A stretch of DNA of 64,000 nucleotides from an uncultured Tateyamaria sp. (GCF_947503045.1 NZ_CANNCF010000001.1:930001-994000); one strand, 5' to 3'; positions 17,336-28,834 are shown, numbered from the stretch's first letter. Program-made: numbers and translations. The notes: generated by a model from the sequence alone, not told the origin.

Positions 17336-18724
17336 ATGCGCTATATCTCGACCCGTGGCCAAGCGCCCGCGCTGACATTTGAGGACACGATGCTGACCGG
17401 GCTGGCCCGTGACGGCGGCCTATACGTGCCCGAAACCATCCCGCAGATGGACGCCCACGCCATCGCTGCGATGGGCGGGCAGTCTTACGAAGAGATCGCC
17501 TATACCGTGATGCGCCCCTTTGTCGGCGATACGTTCACGGATGCCGAATTCCGCGGCTGCATCAACCGCGCTTATGCGGGCTTTGGTCATGCCGCCCGCG
17601 CGCCGCTGGTTCAGCTGGATCAGGGGCATTTTCTGCTAGAGCTGTTTCACGGGCCCACGCTCGCCTTTAAGGATTTTGCGATGCAGCTGATCGGTCAGCT
17701 GTTCCAGACCGCCCTTGCGCGGCGCGGGGAACGGGTGACAATCGTGGGGGCAACCTCGGGCGACACAGGCTCTGCCGCGATCGAGGCGTTCCGGGGTCTC
17801 GACAATGTCGATGTCTTCATCCTCTACCCGCACAACCGCGTCAGCGAAGTGCAGCGGCGCCAGATGACGACGCCTACCGAATCCAATGTGCACGCACTGG
17901 CTGTGGATGGCGATTTCGACGACTGTCAGGCCCGCCTCAAGGACATGTTCAACGATTTTGATTTCCGCGACGGGGTCAAACTGGCAGGTGTGAACTCGAT
18001 CAACTGGGCGCGGGTGCTGGCGCAAGTGGTCTACTACTTCTCTGCCGCTGCCTCTTTGGGTGCACCCACGCGCAAAGTCAGCTTTACCGTGCCCACGGGC
18101 AATTTCGGCGACATCTTTGCAGGTTACATCGCCAAACGTATGGGCCTGCCCATTGACCGTCTCGTTGTGGCGACCAACCAGAACGATATCCTGCACCGCG
18201 CGCTGTCGGGACAGGGCTATCACAAGGGCGACACGATACCCTCGATCAGCCCGTCGATGGACATTCAGGTCAGCTCGAACTTTGAGCGTGCCCTGTTTGA
18301 TGCCTATGGGCGCGACGGCAAGGCGGTGGCGCAACTGATGGACGAATTGAAGGCTGGTGGGTTTGAAGTGAGTCAAGGCGCGATGCAGGCCCTGCAGGAT
18401 CACTTTGACTCTGGCCGTGCGTCTGAGGCGGACACAAGTGCCGCCATCACCCGCACGTTGAAAGAGACGGGTGAGCTGCTGTGCCCACACTCTGCCGTCG
18501 GGGTTCACGTGGCCGCTGATCACATTGATCCGGCCACGCCCATGGTCACGCTCGCCACCGCCCATCCGGCGAAATTCCCGGATGCGGTCGAGGCAGCGAC
18601 AGGTATCCGCCCCCCTCTTCCCCCGCGCATGGCGGACCTGTATGAACGGCCCGAACGGCTGACCCGTGTGCCCAATGATCTTGAGGCACTCAAGGCCCAT
18701 ATCAAAGACCACCGCGCCAGATGA
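17336..18724 (+). CDS. thrC: Threonine synthase
   Basis: MRYISTRGQAPALTFEDTMLTGLARDGGLYVPE; PLP-binding HGPTLAFKDFAMQL; GATSGDTGSAAI. Confidence 0.95.
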   Translation: MRYISTRGQAPALTFEDTMLTGLARDGGLYVPETIPQMDAHAIAAMGGQSYEEIAYTVMRPFVGDTFTDAEFRGCINRAYAGFGHAARAPLVQLDQGHFLLELFHGPTLAFKDFAMQLIGQLFQTALARRGERVTIVGATSGDTGSAAIEAFRGLDNVDVFILYPHNRVSEVQRRQMTTPTESNVHALAVDGDFDDCQARLKDMFNDFDFRDGVKLAGVNSINWARVLAQVVYYFSAAASLGAPTRKVSFTVPTGNFGDIFAGYIAKRMGLPIDRLVVATNQNDILHRALSGQGYHKGDTIPSISPSMDIQVSSNFERALFDAYGRDGKAVAQLMDELKAGGFEVSQGAMQALQDHFDSGRASEADTSAAITRTLKETGELLCPHSAVGVHVAADHIDPATPMVTLATAHPAKFPDAVEAATGIRPPLPPRMADLYERPERLTRVPNDLEALKAHIKDHRAR

Positions 18725-18734
18725 GAGCACCGAA

Positions 18735-19997
18735 TTGAACACGCAGACACATACCCTTTCCAACGGCTTTCGCATCGTCACCGAACATATGCCCAGCCTC
18801 GCCTCGGCCTCGATTGGCATCTGGGTCGGCGCAGGCGCGCGCCATGAGGCGACCGAGCAGAATGGCATCGCGCATTTCCTGGAACACATGGCGTTCAAGG
18901 GCACGCAAAAGCGCACTGCCTTGCAGATTGCGGAATCCATCGAGGACGTGGGGGGTTATATCAACGCCTATACCAGCCGCGAGGTGACCGCCTATTACGT
19001 GCGCGTTCTGGAAAACGATGTGCCGCTGGCGTTGGATGTGCTGGCCGACATTCTGCTGAACCCCGTCTTTGACGAGAGCGAGATCGAGGTCGAGCGGGGT
19101 GTGATCCTGCAGGAAATCGGGCAGGCGCTCGACACACCCGATGATGTGATTTTCGATTGGCTGCAGGAACAGGCCTATCCCGAACAGCCCCTTGGGCGCA
19201 CCATTCTGGGCCCATCCGAACGTGTCTCGGCCTTTGATCGCGCGGACCTGTCCCGCTTTGTCGATCAACACTATGGCCCCGAGCAGATGATCCTGTCGGC
19301 GGCCGGGGCCGTCGATCACGACGCCATCGTGCGCATGGCCGAAGAGTTCTTTGGCCACTTGCCGCGCCGCCCCTTGCTGGTGGCCGACACAGCCCGGTTT
19401 TCGGGTGGCGAGGTGCGTCAGGGCAAGGCGCTCGAACAGGCGCATTTCGCGCTGGCTTTTGAGTCGCCCGGCTACCGCGACGATGCGATCTATACCGCCC
19501 AAGTCTATGCCAGCGCGCTGGGCGGCGGCATGTCCTCGCGCCTGTTTCAGGAAATCCGCGAGAACCGGGGCCTGTGTTACACAATCTTTGCCCAGGCCGG
19601 GGCCTATGCCGATACCGGCATGACCACGATCTATGCGGGCACCTCCGCCGAGCAAATCGGCGATCTCGCCACCATAACGGTGGACGAGATGAAGCGTGCG
19701 GCGGGCGACATCAGCCAGGCCGAAGTTGACCGGGCGCGCGCACAGATGAAGGCCGGGCTGCTGATGGGTCTTGAAAGCCCGTCCAACAGGGCTGAACGAC
19801 TGGCGCGGCTGGTGCAGATCTGGGACAGGGTGCCCCCCCTGGAAGAAAGCGTGGCGCTGATTGATGCGATCACCGTGCGGGACGTGCGCGACTTTGCCGA
19901 GCAGATGGCGAGCCGCGCGCCGATGGCCATGGCGCTCTACGGCCCCGTCGACGCCGCCCCCAGCCGCGATGCCCTAGAGGAGCGCCGCGCCGCCTGA
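18735..19997 (+). CDS. M16 family peptidase (processing peptidase-like), TTG start
   Basis: HFLEHMAFKGTQKRT (HxxEH zinc motif); likely start MNTQTHTLSNGFRIVTEHMPS. Confidence 0.9.
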   Translation: MNTQTHTLSNGFRIVTEHMPSLASASIGIWVGAGARHEATEQNGIAHFLEHMAFKGTQKRTALQIAESIEDVGGYINAYTSREVTAYYVRVLENDVPLALDVLADILLNPVFDESEIEVERGVILQEIGQALDTPDDVIFDWLQEQAYPEQPLGRTILGPSERVSAFDRADLSRFVDQHYGPEQMILSAAGAVDHDAIVRMAEEFFGHLPRRPLLVADTARFSGGEVRQGKALEQAHFALAFESPGYRDDAIYTAQVYASALGGGMSSRLFQEIRENRGLCYTIFAQAGAYADTGMTTIYAGTSAEQIGDLATITVDEMKRAAGDISQAEVDRARAQMKAGLLMGLESPSNRAERLARLVQIWDRVPPLEESVALIDAITVRDVRDFAEQMASRAPMAMALYGPVDAAPSRDALEERRAA

Positions 19998-20581
19998 TGC
20001 TGCTCACCAAACGGAAATTGCAGATCGAGACTGAGCGCATGTCGCTGCGCCCGCCGTCTCATTCCGATTTTCGCACATGGACGGCGCTGCGTGTGGCCAG
20101 TGCCGATCACCTGACCCCGTGGGAGCCGAGCTGGGCCAGCGATCACCTGACGCGCAAGGCCTTCACCAACCGGGTGTATTGGGCGCAACGCTCGGTCGCC
20201 GCCGGAACGGCGCTGCCCCTGTTCCTGATTCGGCGCAAGGATGACGCGCTGATGGGGGCGATCACGCTCGACAATATCCGGCGCGGCCCTGCACAGGCGG
20301 GCACGCTTGGGTACTGGACCGGCGCGCAATATGCGCGGCAAGGCTATATGCGCGAGGCGATCCTGTCGGTGGTACACTACGCCTTCAACCGCCTTGACCT
20401 CAGCCGGATCGAGGCCGCCTGCCTGCCGGAAAACGCAGCCTCACGGGCTTTGCTGGAAACCTGCGGGTTCAAATATGAAGGGGTGGCGCAAAGCTATCTG
20501 CAGATCGACGGGCGCTGGCGCACCCACGTTCTTTATGCAGCCCTGCGCATGGATCGACGCGGGCGGACCGAAGCCGGGTAA
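19997..20581 (+). CDS. GNAT acetyltransferase, RimJ-like
   Basis: GTLGYWTGAQYARQGYMREAILSVVHYAFNRLDLSRIEAACLPENAASRALLETCGF. Confidence 0.85.
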   Translation: MLLTKRKLQIETERMSLRPPSHSDFRTWTALRVASADHLTPWEPSWASDHLTRKAFTNRVYWAQRSVAAGTALPLFLIRRKDDALMGAITLDNIRRGPAQAGTLGYWTGAQYARQGYMREAILSVVHYAFNRLDLSRIEAACLPENAASRALLETCGFKYEGVAQSYLQIDGRWRTHVLYAALRMDRRGRTEAG

Positions 20582-20626
20582 AATTCTCACACAGAATTTT
20601 GCCAAGACTTTTGGAAAAAGTCTTGC
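20581..20626. repeat. Tandem double hairpin
   Basis: AAAATTCT-CACAC-AGAATTTT and CAAGACTTTT-GGA-AAAAGTCTTG, both perfect. Confidence 0.75.
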
Positions 20627-20645
20627 CCTGCTCTAAACTCATTCC

Positions 20646-21476
20646 ATGCGTGTCCTTATTCTCAGCCTTGCAATCCTTGTGCTGCCGCTGGCCGTTGCCG
20701 CACAGCAAACCCGCACCCCCAGCCATTGCATTGCGCTGGCGGGCGACATTGACGGCGCCACATTTGTGCACAAGGCCAGTTACAATGTAGATGTCGCGTC
20801 CGAAACGGTGCGCATTCACTATATCGCCCATGCCTCTTTCCTGATCCGCACGGCGGGTGGGCTGAATATGGTGACCGACTTCACCGGCTTTACCGGCTCC
20901 GCCCCGATGATCCCGGATGTGGTCACCATGAACCACGCCCATGAAACCCACTGGACTGCCTTTCCTGACCCGGCCATCCCCCATGTGCTGCCGGGCTGGG
21001 GGGAGTTTGGCCAAGGCATCGATCACCGTGTCGATCTGGGCGAAGTGCTGGTGCGCAATGTCTCTACCGATATCCGCTCGCAGTTTTCCGGCATCGAGGA
21101 CAACGGCAATTCCATCTTTATCTTTGAAGTTGCTGGCCTGTGCATCGGCCATCTGGGGCATTTGCATCACGAACCCAATGACGAACAATACGCGGCCATC
21201 GGGCGGCTGGATGTGGTCATGGCGGCCGTGGACGGGGGCATGACAGTCGATCTGCCCACGATGATGCGGATCGTTGATCGGTTGCGCTCGTCCATCGTGA
21301 TCCCGATGCACTGGTTCGGGGACTATACGTTGAATGAGTTTCTTAACGGAATGCGGGATACATTCCAGATTGTAGATGTCGGGGGGCCGGCGCTGGACGT
21401 GTCGCTGGACCGCCTGCCGAGCCGTCCAACGATTATGGTGTTGCGCCCGGCTTGGCTGCAAGTACAAGCGGAATAG
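20646..21476 (+). CDS. MBL-fold metallo-hydrolase
   Basis: YIAHASFLIRTAGGLNMVTDFTGF, NHAHETHW, HLHHEP...; signal peptide MRVLILSLAILVLPLAVAAQQ. Confidence 0.75.
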   Translation: MRVLILSLAILVLPLAVAAQQTRTPSHCIALAGDIDGATFVHKASYNVDVASETVRIHYIAHASFLIRTAGGLNMVTDFTGFTGSAPMIPDVVTMNHAHETHWTAFPDPAIPHVLPGWGEFGQGIDHRVDLGEVLVRNVSTDIRSQFSGIEDNGNSIFIFEVAGLCIGHLGHLHHEPNDEQYAAIGRLDVVMAAVDGGMTVDLPTMMRIVDRLRSSIVIPMHWFGDYTLNEFLNGMRDTFQIVDVGGPALDVSLDRLPSRPTIMVLRPAWLQVQAE

Positions 21477-21538
21477 CCTCGGGCGCCTTGGTGTGCCCGA
21501 CCGGGCGCTGTAAACGTCAGAGCCGAAGGGGCCGACCG

Positions 21539-22951
21539 ATGCTGAACTCCCTGACCGCAGACCGCGTGGACGCCATGCGCGCCGTTCTGCCTGACGACAG
21601 GTTTTCCGAGGCAGATGAAGGGCAGTTGCAGGAACCGCGCGGGCGCTATCAGGGCACCGTAGGCCTTGTCGCACGCCCCCGCACCACGCAAGAGGTGGCG
21701 GCCCTTGTGCGCGCCGCGTCCGAGGCCCGCGTGCCGGTGATCCCCTATGGCGGTGGCACTGGTCTGGTGGGCGGACAGGTGGTGCCCGATGGCCCGCTGC
21801 CGCTGGTGCTCAGCCTTGATCGCATGAATGCCGTGCGCGACGTCTATCGTCAGGAAAACGTGCTGGTGGCCGAGGCGGGCGCGATCCTGACGGATGTCCA
21901 GGATGCCGCGGCCAAGGTGCGCCGCCTGTTCCCGCTGTCGCTGGCCTCAGAAGGGTCTGCGCGAGTGGGCGGGCTGCTTTCCACCAATGCAGGTGGAACA
22001 GGCGTTCTGCGCTATGGCAATGCGCGCGATCTGTGTCTGGGGATCGAGGCGGTGCTGCCTTCGGGCGAGATCTATCAAGGGCTCAGCCGCCTGCGCAAAG
22101 ACAACACCGGCTATGACCTTCGCCACCTCTTGATCGGGGCCGAAGGCACGCTTGGCATCATCACGGCCGCCTCGCTCAAACTGTTTGCCCAGCCATCGCA
22201 GATGGGCACCGCCCTGCTGCAAGTGGATTCCCCCGGTGCGGCCCTGCTGCTGCTGGCGCTGGTGCGCGAGCAGGTTGGCGAAAGTGTCAGCGCGTTCGAA
22301 CTCATCCACCGCCAAGGCTTTGATTTTCTGGCCGAAACCATGCCGGATTTGCGCAATCCCTGGTCCGAAACACCCGAATGGTGCGTGCTGATCGAACTTG
22401 GCCTTTCCGGCGGTGTAACGCCGCAATCGGCACTTGAGCGGATATTCGAAACCGGGGTCGCCGATGGGCTGGTTGTCGACGGTATGATCGCCCAAAGCGA
22501 GGCGCAGCGCGCGGATTTCTGGTCCATCCGCGAAAGCATCCCCGAAGCCAACCGCAGGGTCGGTTCGGTGTCGTCGCATGACATCTCATTGCCCCTTGGT
22601 GCACTTGCGGATTTCATCACCGAAGGGGGCAAGCGTATCGCGGCCCTTGGCCTGTTCCGCATCAACTGCTTTGGTCATGTGGGCGACGGCAATCTGCACT
22701 ACAACGTCTTTCCCATGCCCGGCAAAACCCGCGCCGATCACATGGCCGAGCGCGAGCAGATCAAATCGATTGTGCACGATCTGGTGCACGAGATGAGCGG
22801 GTCCGTCAGTGCAGAGCACGGGATCGGGCGGCTCAAGGTCGGCGATCTGGAACGCTATGGCGATCCGGCGAAACTGGCGGCGATGCGGGCGATCAAGGCG
22901 GCCCTCGACCCGCTTGGCATCATGAACCCCGGTGCGGTGCTGCGCGCCTGA
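21539..22951 (+). CDS. FAD-binding oxidase (GlcD/D-2-hydroxyacid dehydrogenase-like)
   Basis: VIPYGGGTGLVGG (FAD_binding_4), C-terminal GSVSAEHGIGRLK motif. Confidence 0.88.
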   Translation: MLNSLTADRVDAMRAVLPDDRFSEADEGQLQEPRGRYQGTVGLVARPRTTQEVAALVRAASEARVPVIPYGGGTGLVGGQVVPDGPLPLVLSLDRMNAVRDVYRQENVLVAEAGAILTDVQDAAAKVRRLFPLSLASEGSARVGGLLSTNAGGTGVLRYGNARDLCLGIEAVLPSGEIYQGLSRLRKDNTGYDLRHLLIGAEGTLGIITAASLKLFAQPSQMGTALLQVDSPGAALLLLALVREQVGESVSAFELIHRQGFDFLAETMPDLRNPWSETPEWCVLIELGLSGGVTPQSALERIFETGVADGLVVDGMIAQSEAQRADFWSIRESIPEANRRVGSVSSHDISLPLGALADFITEGGKRIAALGLFRINCFGHVGDGNLHYNVFPMPGKTRADHMAEREQIKSIVHDLVHEMSGSVSAEHGIGRLKVGDLERYGDPAKLAAMRAIKAALDPLGIMNPGAVLRA

Positions 22952-23078
22952 TCTTGCCGTGGCCCCTGCGTCATGGCTATTCTGTCCCGCGTTCGGGGAT
23001 GGGTGCGATGAATCGCTCTGGCAATAACACTTCACGGGATCAAGCGGGCCTGCCCAAGGCTGGTGGGGGCCTGCGCCC

Positions 23079-23783
23079 ATGAAACCCGTGACCAACCTGC
23101 TGCGGCTGCCCATCATCCTGCCACAGGCACTGTGGGTCGCGGCCCGTGCGGTCCGCCTGCCCGAACCACCGGGCCCGCGCGAGGGGCAAGACGGAGAAGG
23201 CGCGCCGCTGCGTGTGCTGATCCTCGGTGACAGCTCTGCCGCGGGTGTCGGGGTCGATCATCAGGATCAGGCCCTGTCCGGGCGACTGGTTGCGCGGCTT
23301 GGCCACACCCATACGGTCTATTGGCAGCTTTGGGCGCAGTCCGGCCTGACCACGTCTGCGGCGCTGCGTCTGCTATCGGAGCATTCACATCAACGCTTTG
23401 ATCTTGCAGTGGTCGCGCTGGGAGTAAATGACGTCAAGAATGGGGTGCATGTGACGCGCTGGCAGTCCAATTACGCGCGCCTGATCGGGATGCTGAAACG
23501 GCGCTTTGGCGTGCGGCGCATCTATGCCTCCGGCGTGCCGCCAATGGGGGCCTTCCCGCTGTTGCCGCAACCGTTGCGGGGCACGCTCGGGGACCGCGCG
23601 ACGCGCTTTGACGCGACGCTCGTCGCCTTGTGCCAACGCGAGCCGGGGGTTGTGCATATGCCATTCGACGTCGATCTCGACCCCGGCATGATGGCGGCGG
23701 ACGGCTTTCACCCCGGTGCAAAAGTCTACGACATCTGGGCAGAGCGCATTGTAGCGGCACTCTCAGAAGATCCACTCGACTGA
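23079..23783 (+). CDS. SGNH/GDSL hydrolase family protein
   Basis: LILGDSSAAGVGVDHQDQALSGRL, VVALGVNDVKNG, DGFHPGAKVYDIWA. Confidence 0.85.
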   Translation: MKPVTNLLRLPIILPQALWVAARAVRLPEPPGPREGQDGEGAPLRVLILGDSSAAGVGVDHQDQALSGRLVARLGHTHTVYWQLWAQSGLTTSAALRLLSEHSHQRFDLAVVALGVNDVKNGVHVTRWQSNYARLIGMLKRRFGVRRIYASGVPPMGAFPLLPQPLRGTLGDRATRFDATLVALCQREPGVVHMPFDVDLDPGMMAADGFHPGAKVYDIWAERIVAALSEDPLD

Positions 23784-23896
23784 GTCAAACCGCAGGCCTG
23801 ATCGCAGGTCCCAAACCTTCTCTGATTCCAAAAAATCCTCCCCGAAGGGCCGGACAGCCACCCGCACCTGCGACACAAAAAAAGCGCACCAAACGC

Positions 23897-24427
23897 CTAC
23901 TCCCCGTCAAAGGCACACAAGGCTTGAACCTCCATCCCCATGGCCTCAAGCCGCGCGCGTCCACCCAGATCGGGCAGATCGATCACGAATGCGCAGGAGA
24001 CAATCTCGCCTCCGAGTCGCTCGACCAGCTTGATGCCCGCCTCGGCTGTGCCGCCAGTGGCCAGCAGATCGTCCACCACCAGGATCTTTTCCCCTGGCTG
24101 AATAGCGTCATCGTGCAGCTCCACAATCGCCTCGCCATATTCCAGCGTGTAGGCCTGCGAGATCGTCGTGCCGGGCAGTTTGCCCTTCTTACGGATCGGG
24201 ACGAAGCCCACCGACAACTGGTGCGCGATGGCGCCGCCAAGGATGAACCCGCGCGCCTCAAGGCCCACGACCTTGTCTATATTTATGCCCGCATAGGGGT
24301 GCAGCATCTGGTCGATGGCCATGCGAAACCCCCGTGGGTCGGCAAACAGCGTGGTGACATCGCGAAACATGATCCCCTCATGGGGGAAATCGACGATGGT
24401 GCGGATGTAGTCCTGAACAGTCTTCAT
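23897..24427 (-). CDS. apt: Adenine phosphoribosyltransferase
   Basis: [38 protein letters not shown] motif [16 protein letters not shown]. Confidence 0.95.
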   Translation of the reverse strand: MKTVQDYIRTIVDFPHEGIMFRDVTTLFADPRGFRMAIDQMLHPYAGINIDKVVGLEARGFILGGAIAHQLSVGFVPIRKKGKLPGTTISQAYTLEYGEAIVELHDDAIQPGEKILVVDDLLATGGTAEAGIKLVERLGGEIVSCAFVIDLPDLGGRARLEAMGMEVQALCAFDGE

Positions 24428-25047
24428 TGTGCTCTCCGAAGGGTGGCGGTGAGGATGCCCATGGCCACCAGCGTGGCGCCGCCCGCGCGGGTGAGCCATG
24501 TGATGATATTGGGCCGCGCGATCATCGCCCGCATCCGGTCCGCCAGCAGCGCATAGGCCAGCGCGTTGATAGCGGCCAGCGCGCAGAACGTGGCAATCAG
24601 GATGGCGAACTGGGGCAGCAGGGCGGCGTCCGGTCGAATGAACTGCGGCACGAACGCGATGAAAAAGGCAATAGATTTGGGGTTGAGGGCAGTGACGGTC
24701 GCCGCGTGGCCAAAGACACCGCGCGCCGTGATGTCCGCGTGGGGCAGGGCCAGCCCGTCGGACGGGGCCGAGCGGATCAGCTTGATCCCCAGCCAGATCA
24801 GATAGGCAGCACCCACCCATTTGAGCACGGTGAACAGCGTGGCGGAGGCCAGCACCAGCGCTCCAAGCCCCAGCAGCGAGGCTGTCATCGCGATCAGATC
24901 ACCCACGGCCACCCCGGCAGCAGAAGCCACGGCAACCGAGCGGCCCTTGGATAGCGCATAGCTGAGCACCAACAGCACAGTCGGCCCGGGAATGAGAAGC
25001 AGCGCAATCGAGGCGGCCACAAAGGTCAGCCAGATGTCGAGGAGCAT
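24424..25047 (-). CDS. LysE family translocator
   Basis: [50 protein letters not shown]. Confidence 0.88.
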   Translation of the reverse strand: MLLDIWLTFVAASIALLLIPGPTVLLVLSYALSKGRSVAVASAAGVAVGDLIAMTASLLGLGALVLASATLFTVLKWVGAAYLIWLGIKLIRSAPSDGLALPHADITARGVFGHAATVTALNPKSIAFFIAFVPQFIRPDAALLPQFAILIATFCALAAINALAYALLADRMRAMIARPNIITWLTRAGGATLVAMGILTATLRRAQ

Positions 25048-25062
25048 GGGCGATTTCCTGTC

Positions 25063-25730
25063 TTATTTACGGTCATAGTGCATGCGGATGGCGGTCGCGT
25101 CCTGGCGAAAAAGCCGCTTCACATGGTTGCTTCTCTCATCAAAGATCGAATTGCGGCGATAATGCAAATTGCTGATATCTGTCAGCAGCCCAAGACTTTG
25201 GACCAGCTCTTCGAGGATGATCGACTTGATGTCTGCAATCCCGGTGTCGGGGGTCACGATGATGACGCTCTTAGTGATCCGCTTGGCCCCATCCCACCAC
25301 ACGTGGACATAGGCCGCGCCAATCTGGTTGCCGTCGAGATCGTCAATGCCGGTGTCCTGCAGCACGCTGTCTTCGGGCAGGTCCAGCAACATGACCGAAA
25401 TGTCCGGTTTGCCTGTGGTGCGGGTAATCGTGACGCCCGCCTCAAGCTTTGAAATTTCACTAGCGGCCCGTGTCAGCGCCGCGTCGATCAGGCGCGCATT
25501 GCGCTCAGGAAAGGTGGGGTCGGTCCGGGTGATGGCGACGCTCAGACGCTTGGCCTTACTGGCTGGCCAGCGCACGATATCCTTGCGGCAAGGTCCGCCC
25601 GGATCGGCTGCGCAGGCGACCAGCCGGTAAAAGTCGCGGTCCGACAACGGCCCCTTGGTTATGATGTATTCCTGCGCCGATGCAGGGATGGTCGTCAGGA
25701 AAATCGCCATCAATGCCAGTAGTTTACGGA

Positions 25731-25734
<4 letters not shown>
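25063..25734 (-). CDS. DUF2927-like secreted protein
   Basis: N-terminal signal MIRKLLALMAIFLTTIPASAQ; IILEELVQSLGLLTDISNLHYRRNSIFDERSN. Confidence 0.65.
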
Positions 25735-26603
<869 letters not shown>

Positions 26604-26664
26604 GGAGGGCCTCAAGTGTCGCTGGTTGGTCGTTTTACGGGGCGAAAACGGCCTGTCACACCCC

Positions 26665-26703
26665 GTGCACAAGGCGTACACAACCTGTGCACCGCCTGTA
26701 CAC
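26665..26703. promoter_or_regulatory. Four-copy 11-bp iteron array upstream of mtnP
   Basis: GTGCAC-aaggc-GTACAC-aacct-GTGCAC-cgcct-GTACAC; unit starts 26665, 26676, 26687, 26698. Confidence 0.6.
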
Positions 26704-26745
26704 CCCCGCCGCACGCACAACGGCGCGAACACGCAACAGGCAGCG

Positions 26746-28629
26746 TCATTCGCGGCGAATGATCCCGGTGATGGCGGCGGCCCCAAGGGCGGTGACGATC
26801 CAGCCCATCACCGTCAATATCCAACTGCCCCACCACAAATGAAAACCCCACGGGCCGCGGGTTGTGGAGGGTGACCAGGCCGCGGTTTGCCCAAAGTCGA
26901 TGATCGGGATGACAACATCAAAGCCATAGGCATAGCGGTTGAACGTCTCCCAATCGCGCCCCGGCGCAATTGCGCGCCATTGCGCAAGGGTGAGGTCGCT
27001 GGCTGCGGGCAGGCGGTCACCGGCCCAGGCAGCGGCCGGGTGGGGATCGGTTTCGGCCAGAACCGTCCAGTCATCCGAGACCAGAACAGGGGGAGCATTG
27101 GGGGCAAAGCTGCCCTCCTCCCATGCGAAATGGGCGGGGACAATGGTGCCAAGGATCAGAACGGCGAGGGCTGCCACGCTGCGAAACGGGTAGTGGCCAT
27201 AGCCCACCAAAAGGCGCAACAGGAAGTTCCAGAAGCTGAACCAGACCGTCAGCAGAACGGCGACACCGCGCCCGGATTTCCGACGCTCGTCCTGCGCGCT
27301 GGCCCGGCGCAGGCGTTCGCGCGTGAACATAACCCGCCGCGCGTCTTCGTCGTGTCCGGTCTCGCGCAGGAATTTTGCATATTGGGAATAAGGTTGCGGG
27401 CGAAACTCGTCATCGAAATAGCTGCCGTTTTCCAACCAATCCATCCGCATATGCGAGGCCGACACCTTGCCCCGGATCCGGTCATAGGTGAAGCCGTCCA
27501 AATATAGTGCCGTGCGGTCGGGCCAGTTGTCGGGATGATCGTCCAGTTCGGCCACATGCGCGCCATTGAGGCTGATGGCCCCCGACGCATGTTCGACCTT
27601 TTTCCACACAAACGCATGCTCGACCCGCATCGCCTTTCCATTGAATGCATGCCCGGAATCGTTGCGCAGCTTGACCCGTTCGCAGGTCAACCGTCCCGAA
27701 ATGCGCGCGCCCGCCAACAGGATTTCGCCGGTGCTGTCACAACCATCAAGGCGCACGGCCCCCTGAACGGTTGCACCGCCCAAGGACAGGGATTGGCCCG
27801 ATCTCGTGGCGATCAGCGTTGTCTGCTGCGCATAGAGCCCGCCGATGGTGGCGCCGTTCAGCCGGATTTCTCCGGTGCTGTGAAAGGGTTTGGTGACCGC
27901 ATTCTTGTCGGTCTTGACCCGTGGGTGCAAAAACACGCCGCCCGCAATATGCGCATCGGGTGCCGAAATGGCGAATTCGGTTTGGACGTTGATCTGCGCG
28001 CTGGTGCAGCCGAGTTGCCCGCCGATCCTGATGCCATTCAGATCAAGGGTGCTGAAGGCGATGACGCTGTCCAGAAAGACGTCGCCTTCGATTTTGGCCC
28101 CCTGGGCGTTGAAGGCGGTGCCGTGTTCGACTGCCAGATGCGCGCGCGCGCAATCAAGTTGCCCGCCGATTGTGGTCCCTTTCAGATCGATGGTGCCAGC
28201 CGCCGTGATGTCGTGCAAAAAGACATTGCCTTCGATCACAGCGCCCTGCGCGACCCAGTCTTTCAGGATGCTGCCGCTGAGGTTTACCATTCTGAACCGG
28301 GTTTGCGCGCTGTCAAAACGGCTTTCGAAATGACAGTTTTCCAGCTGCACCGCGCCATGCGTCGTCGCAAGGTTCAGATCAAGCGCACCCGTGATATAGC
28401 CACCGATCAGATGTACGCCGCGCTCATCCACGGCGCAGGCCTCGCACCCGCCCAACAGCAGATACCGCAGAATGTCGGCCCGTATCGTTCGGGCAGGATC
28501 GGGGGAGGTGGGGCAGGCGCCATCGTCCAGCGCGCATGGAACACCAGCCTTGCTGGCCTCGATCAGATCGGTTTCGGCCGTGGTCGGCTCCTGATCCAAA
28601 ACCTCTGCATAGGTCCGCAATATCGCCAT
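26746..28629 (-). CDS. Membrane protein with N-terminal beta-helix-like repeats
   Basis: Repeats DLKGTTIGGQLDCARAHL / DLNGIRIGGQLGCTSAQI / RLNGATIGGLYAQQTTL; C-terminal hydrophobic segments VAVLLTVWFSFWNFLLRLLVGYGHYP and WILTVMGWIVTALGAAAITGIIRRE. Confidence 0.7.
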   Translation of the reverse strand: MAILRTYAEVLDQEPTTAETDLIEASKAGVPCALDDGACPTSPDPARTIRADILRYLLLGGCEACAVDERGVHLIGGYITGALDLNLATTHGAVQLENCHFESRFDSAQTRFRMVNLSGSILKDWVAQGAVIEGNVFLHDITAAGTIDLKGTTIGGQLDCARAHLAVEHGTAFNAQGAKIEGDVFLDSVIAFSTLDLNGIRIGGQLGCTSAQINVQTEFAISAPDAHIAGGVFLHPRVKTDKNAVTKPFHSTGEIRLNGATIGGLYAQQTTLIATRSGQSLSLGGATVQGAVRLDGCDSTGEILLAGARISGRLTCERVKLRNDSGHAFNGKAMRVEHAFVWKKVEHASGAISLNGAHVAELDDHPDNWPDRTALYLDGFTYDRIRGKVSASHMRMDWLENGSYFDDEFRPQPYSQYAKFLRETGHDEDARRVMFTRERLRRASAQDERRKSGRGVAVLLTVWFSFWNFLLRLLVGYGHYPFRSVAALAVLILGTIVPAHFAWEEGSFAPNAPPVLVSDDWTVLAETDPHPAAAWAGDRLPAASDLTLAQWRAIAPGRDWETFNRYAYGFDVVIPIIDFGQTAAWSPSTTRGPWGFHLWWGSWILTVMGWIVTALGAAAITGIIRRE

Positions 28630-28834
28630 GAGGTCTCCGGAGTGATGCGCGTCCGCGTCAGCCTAGCCGATCTTGCCCTTTTGTTAACCCTGATCTGCCA
28701 TGTGCCTCGAAGAATACGGTGACTTTTTCGGCGTCGCCTTTACCTGACGGGCTGCATGCGCCCGCTGGCATGGTCATTCCAGAACCGATCCGTTAAGGGC
28801 CAGTCAAAGCAGTAGACGAAAAGACAGGACACCC

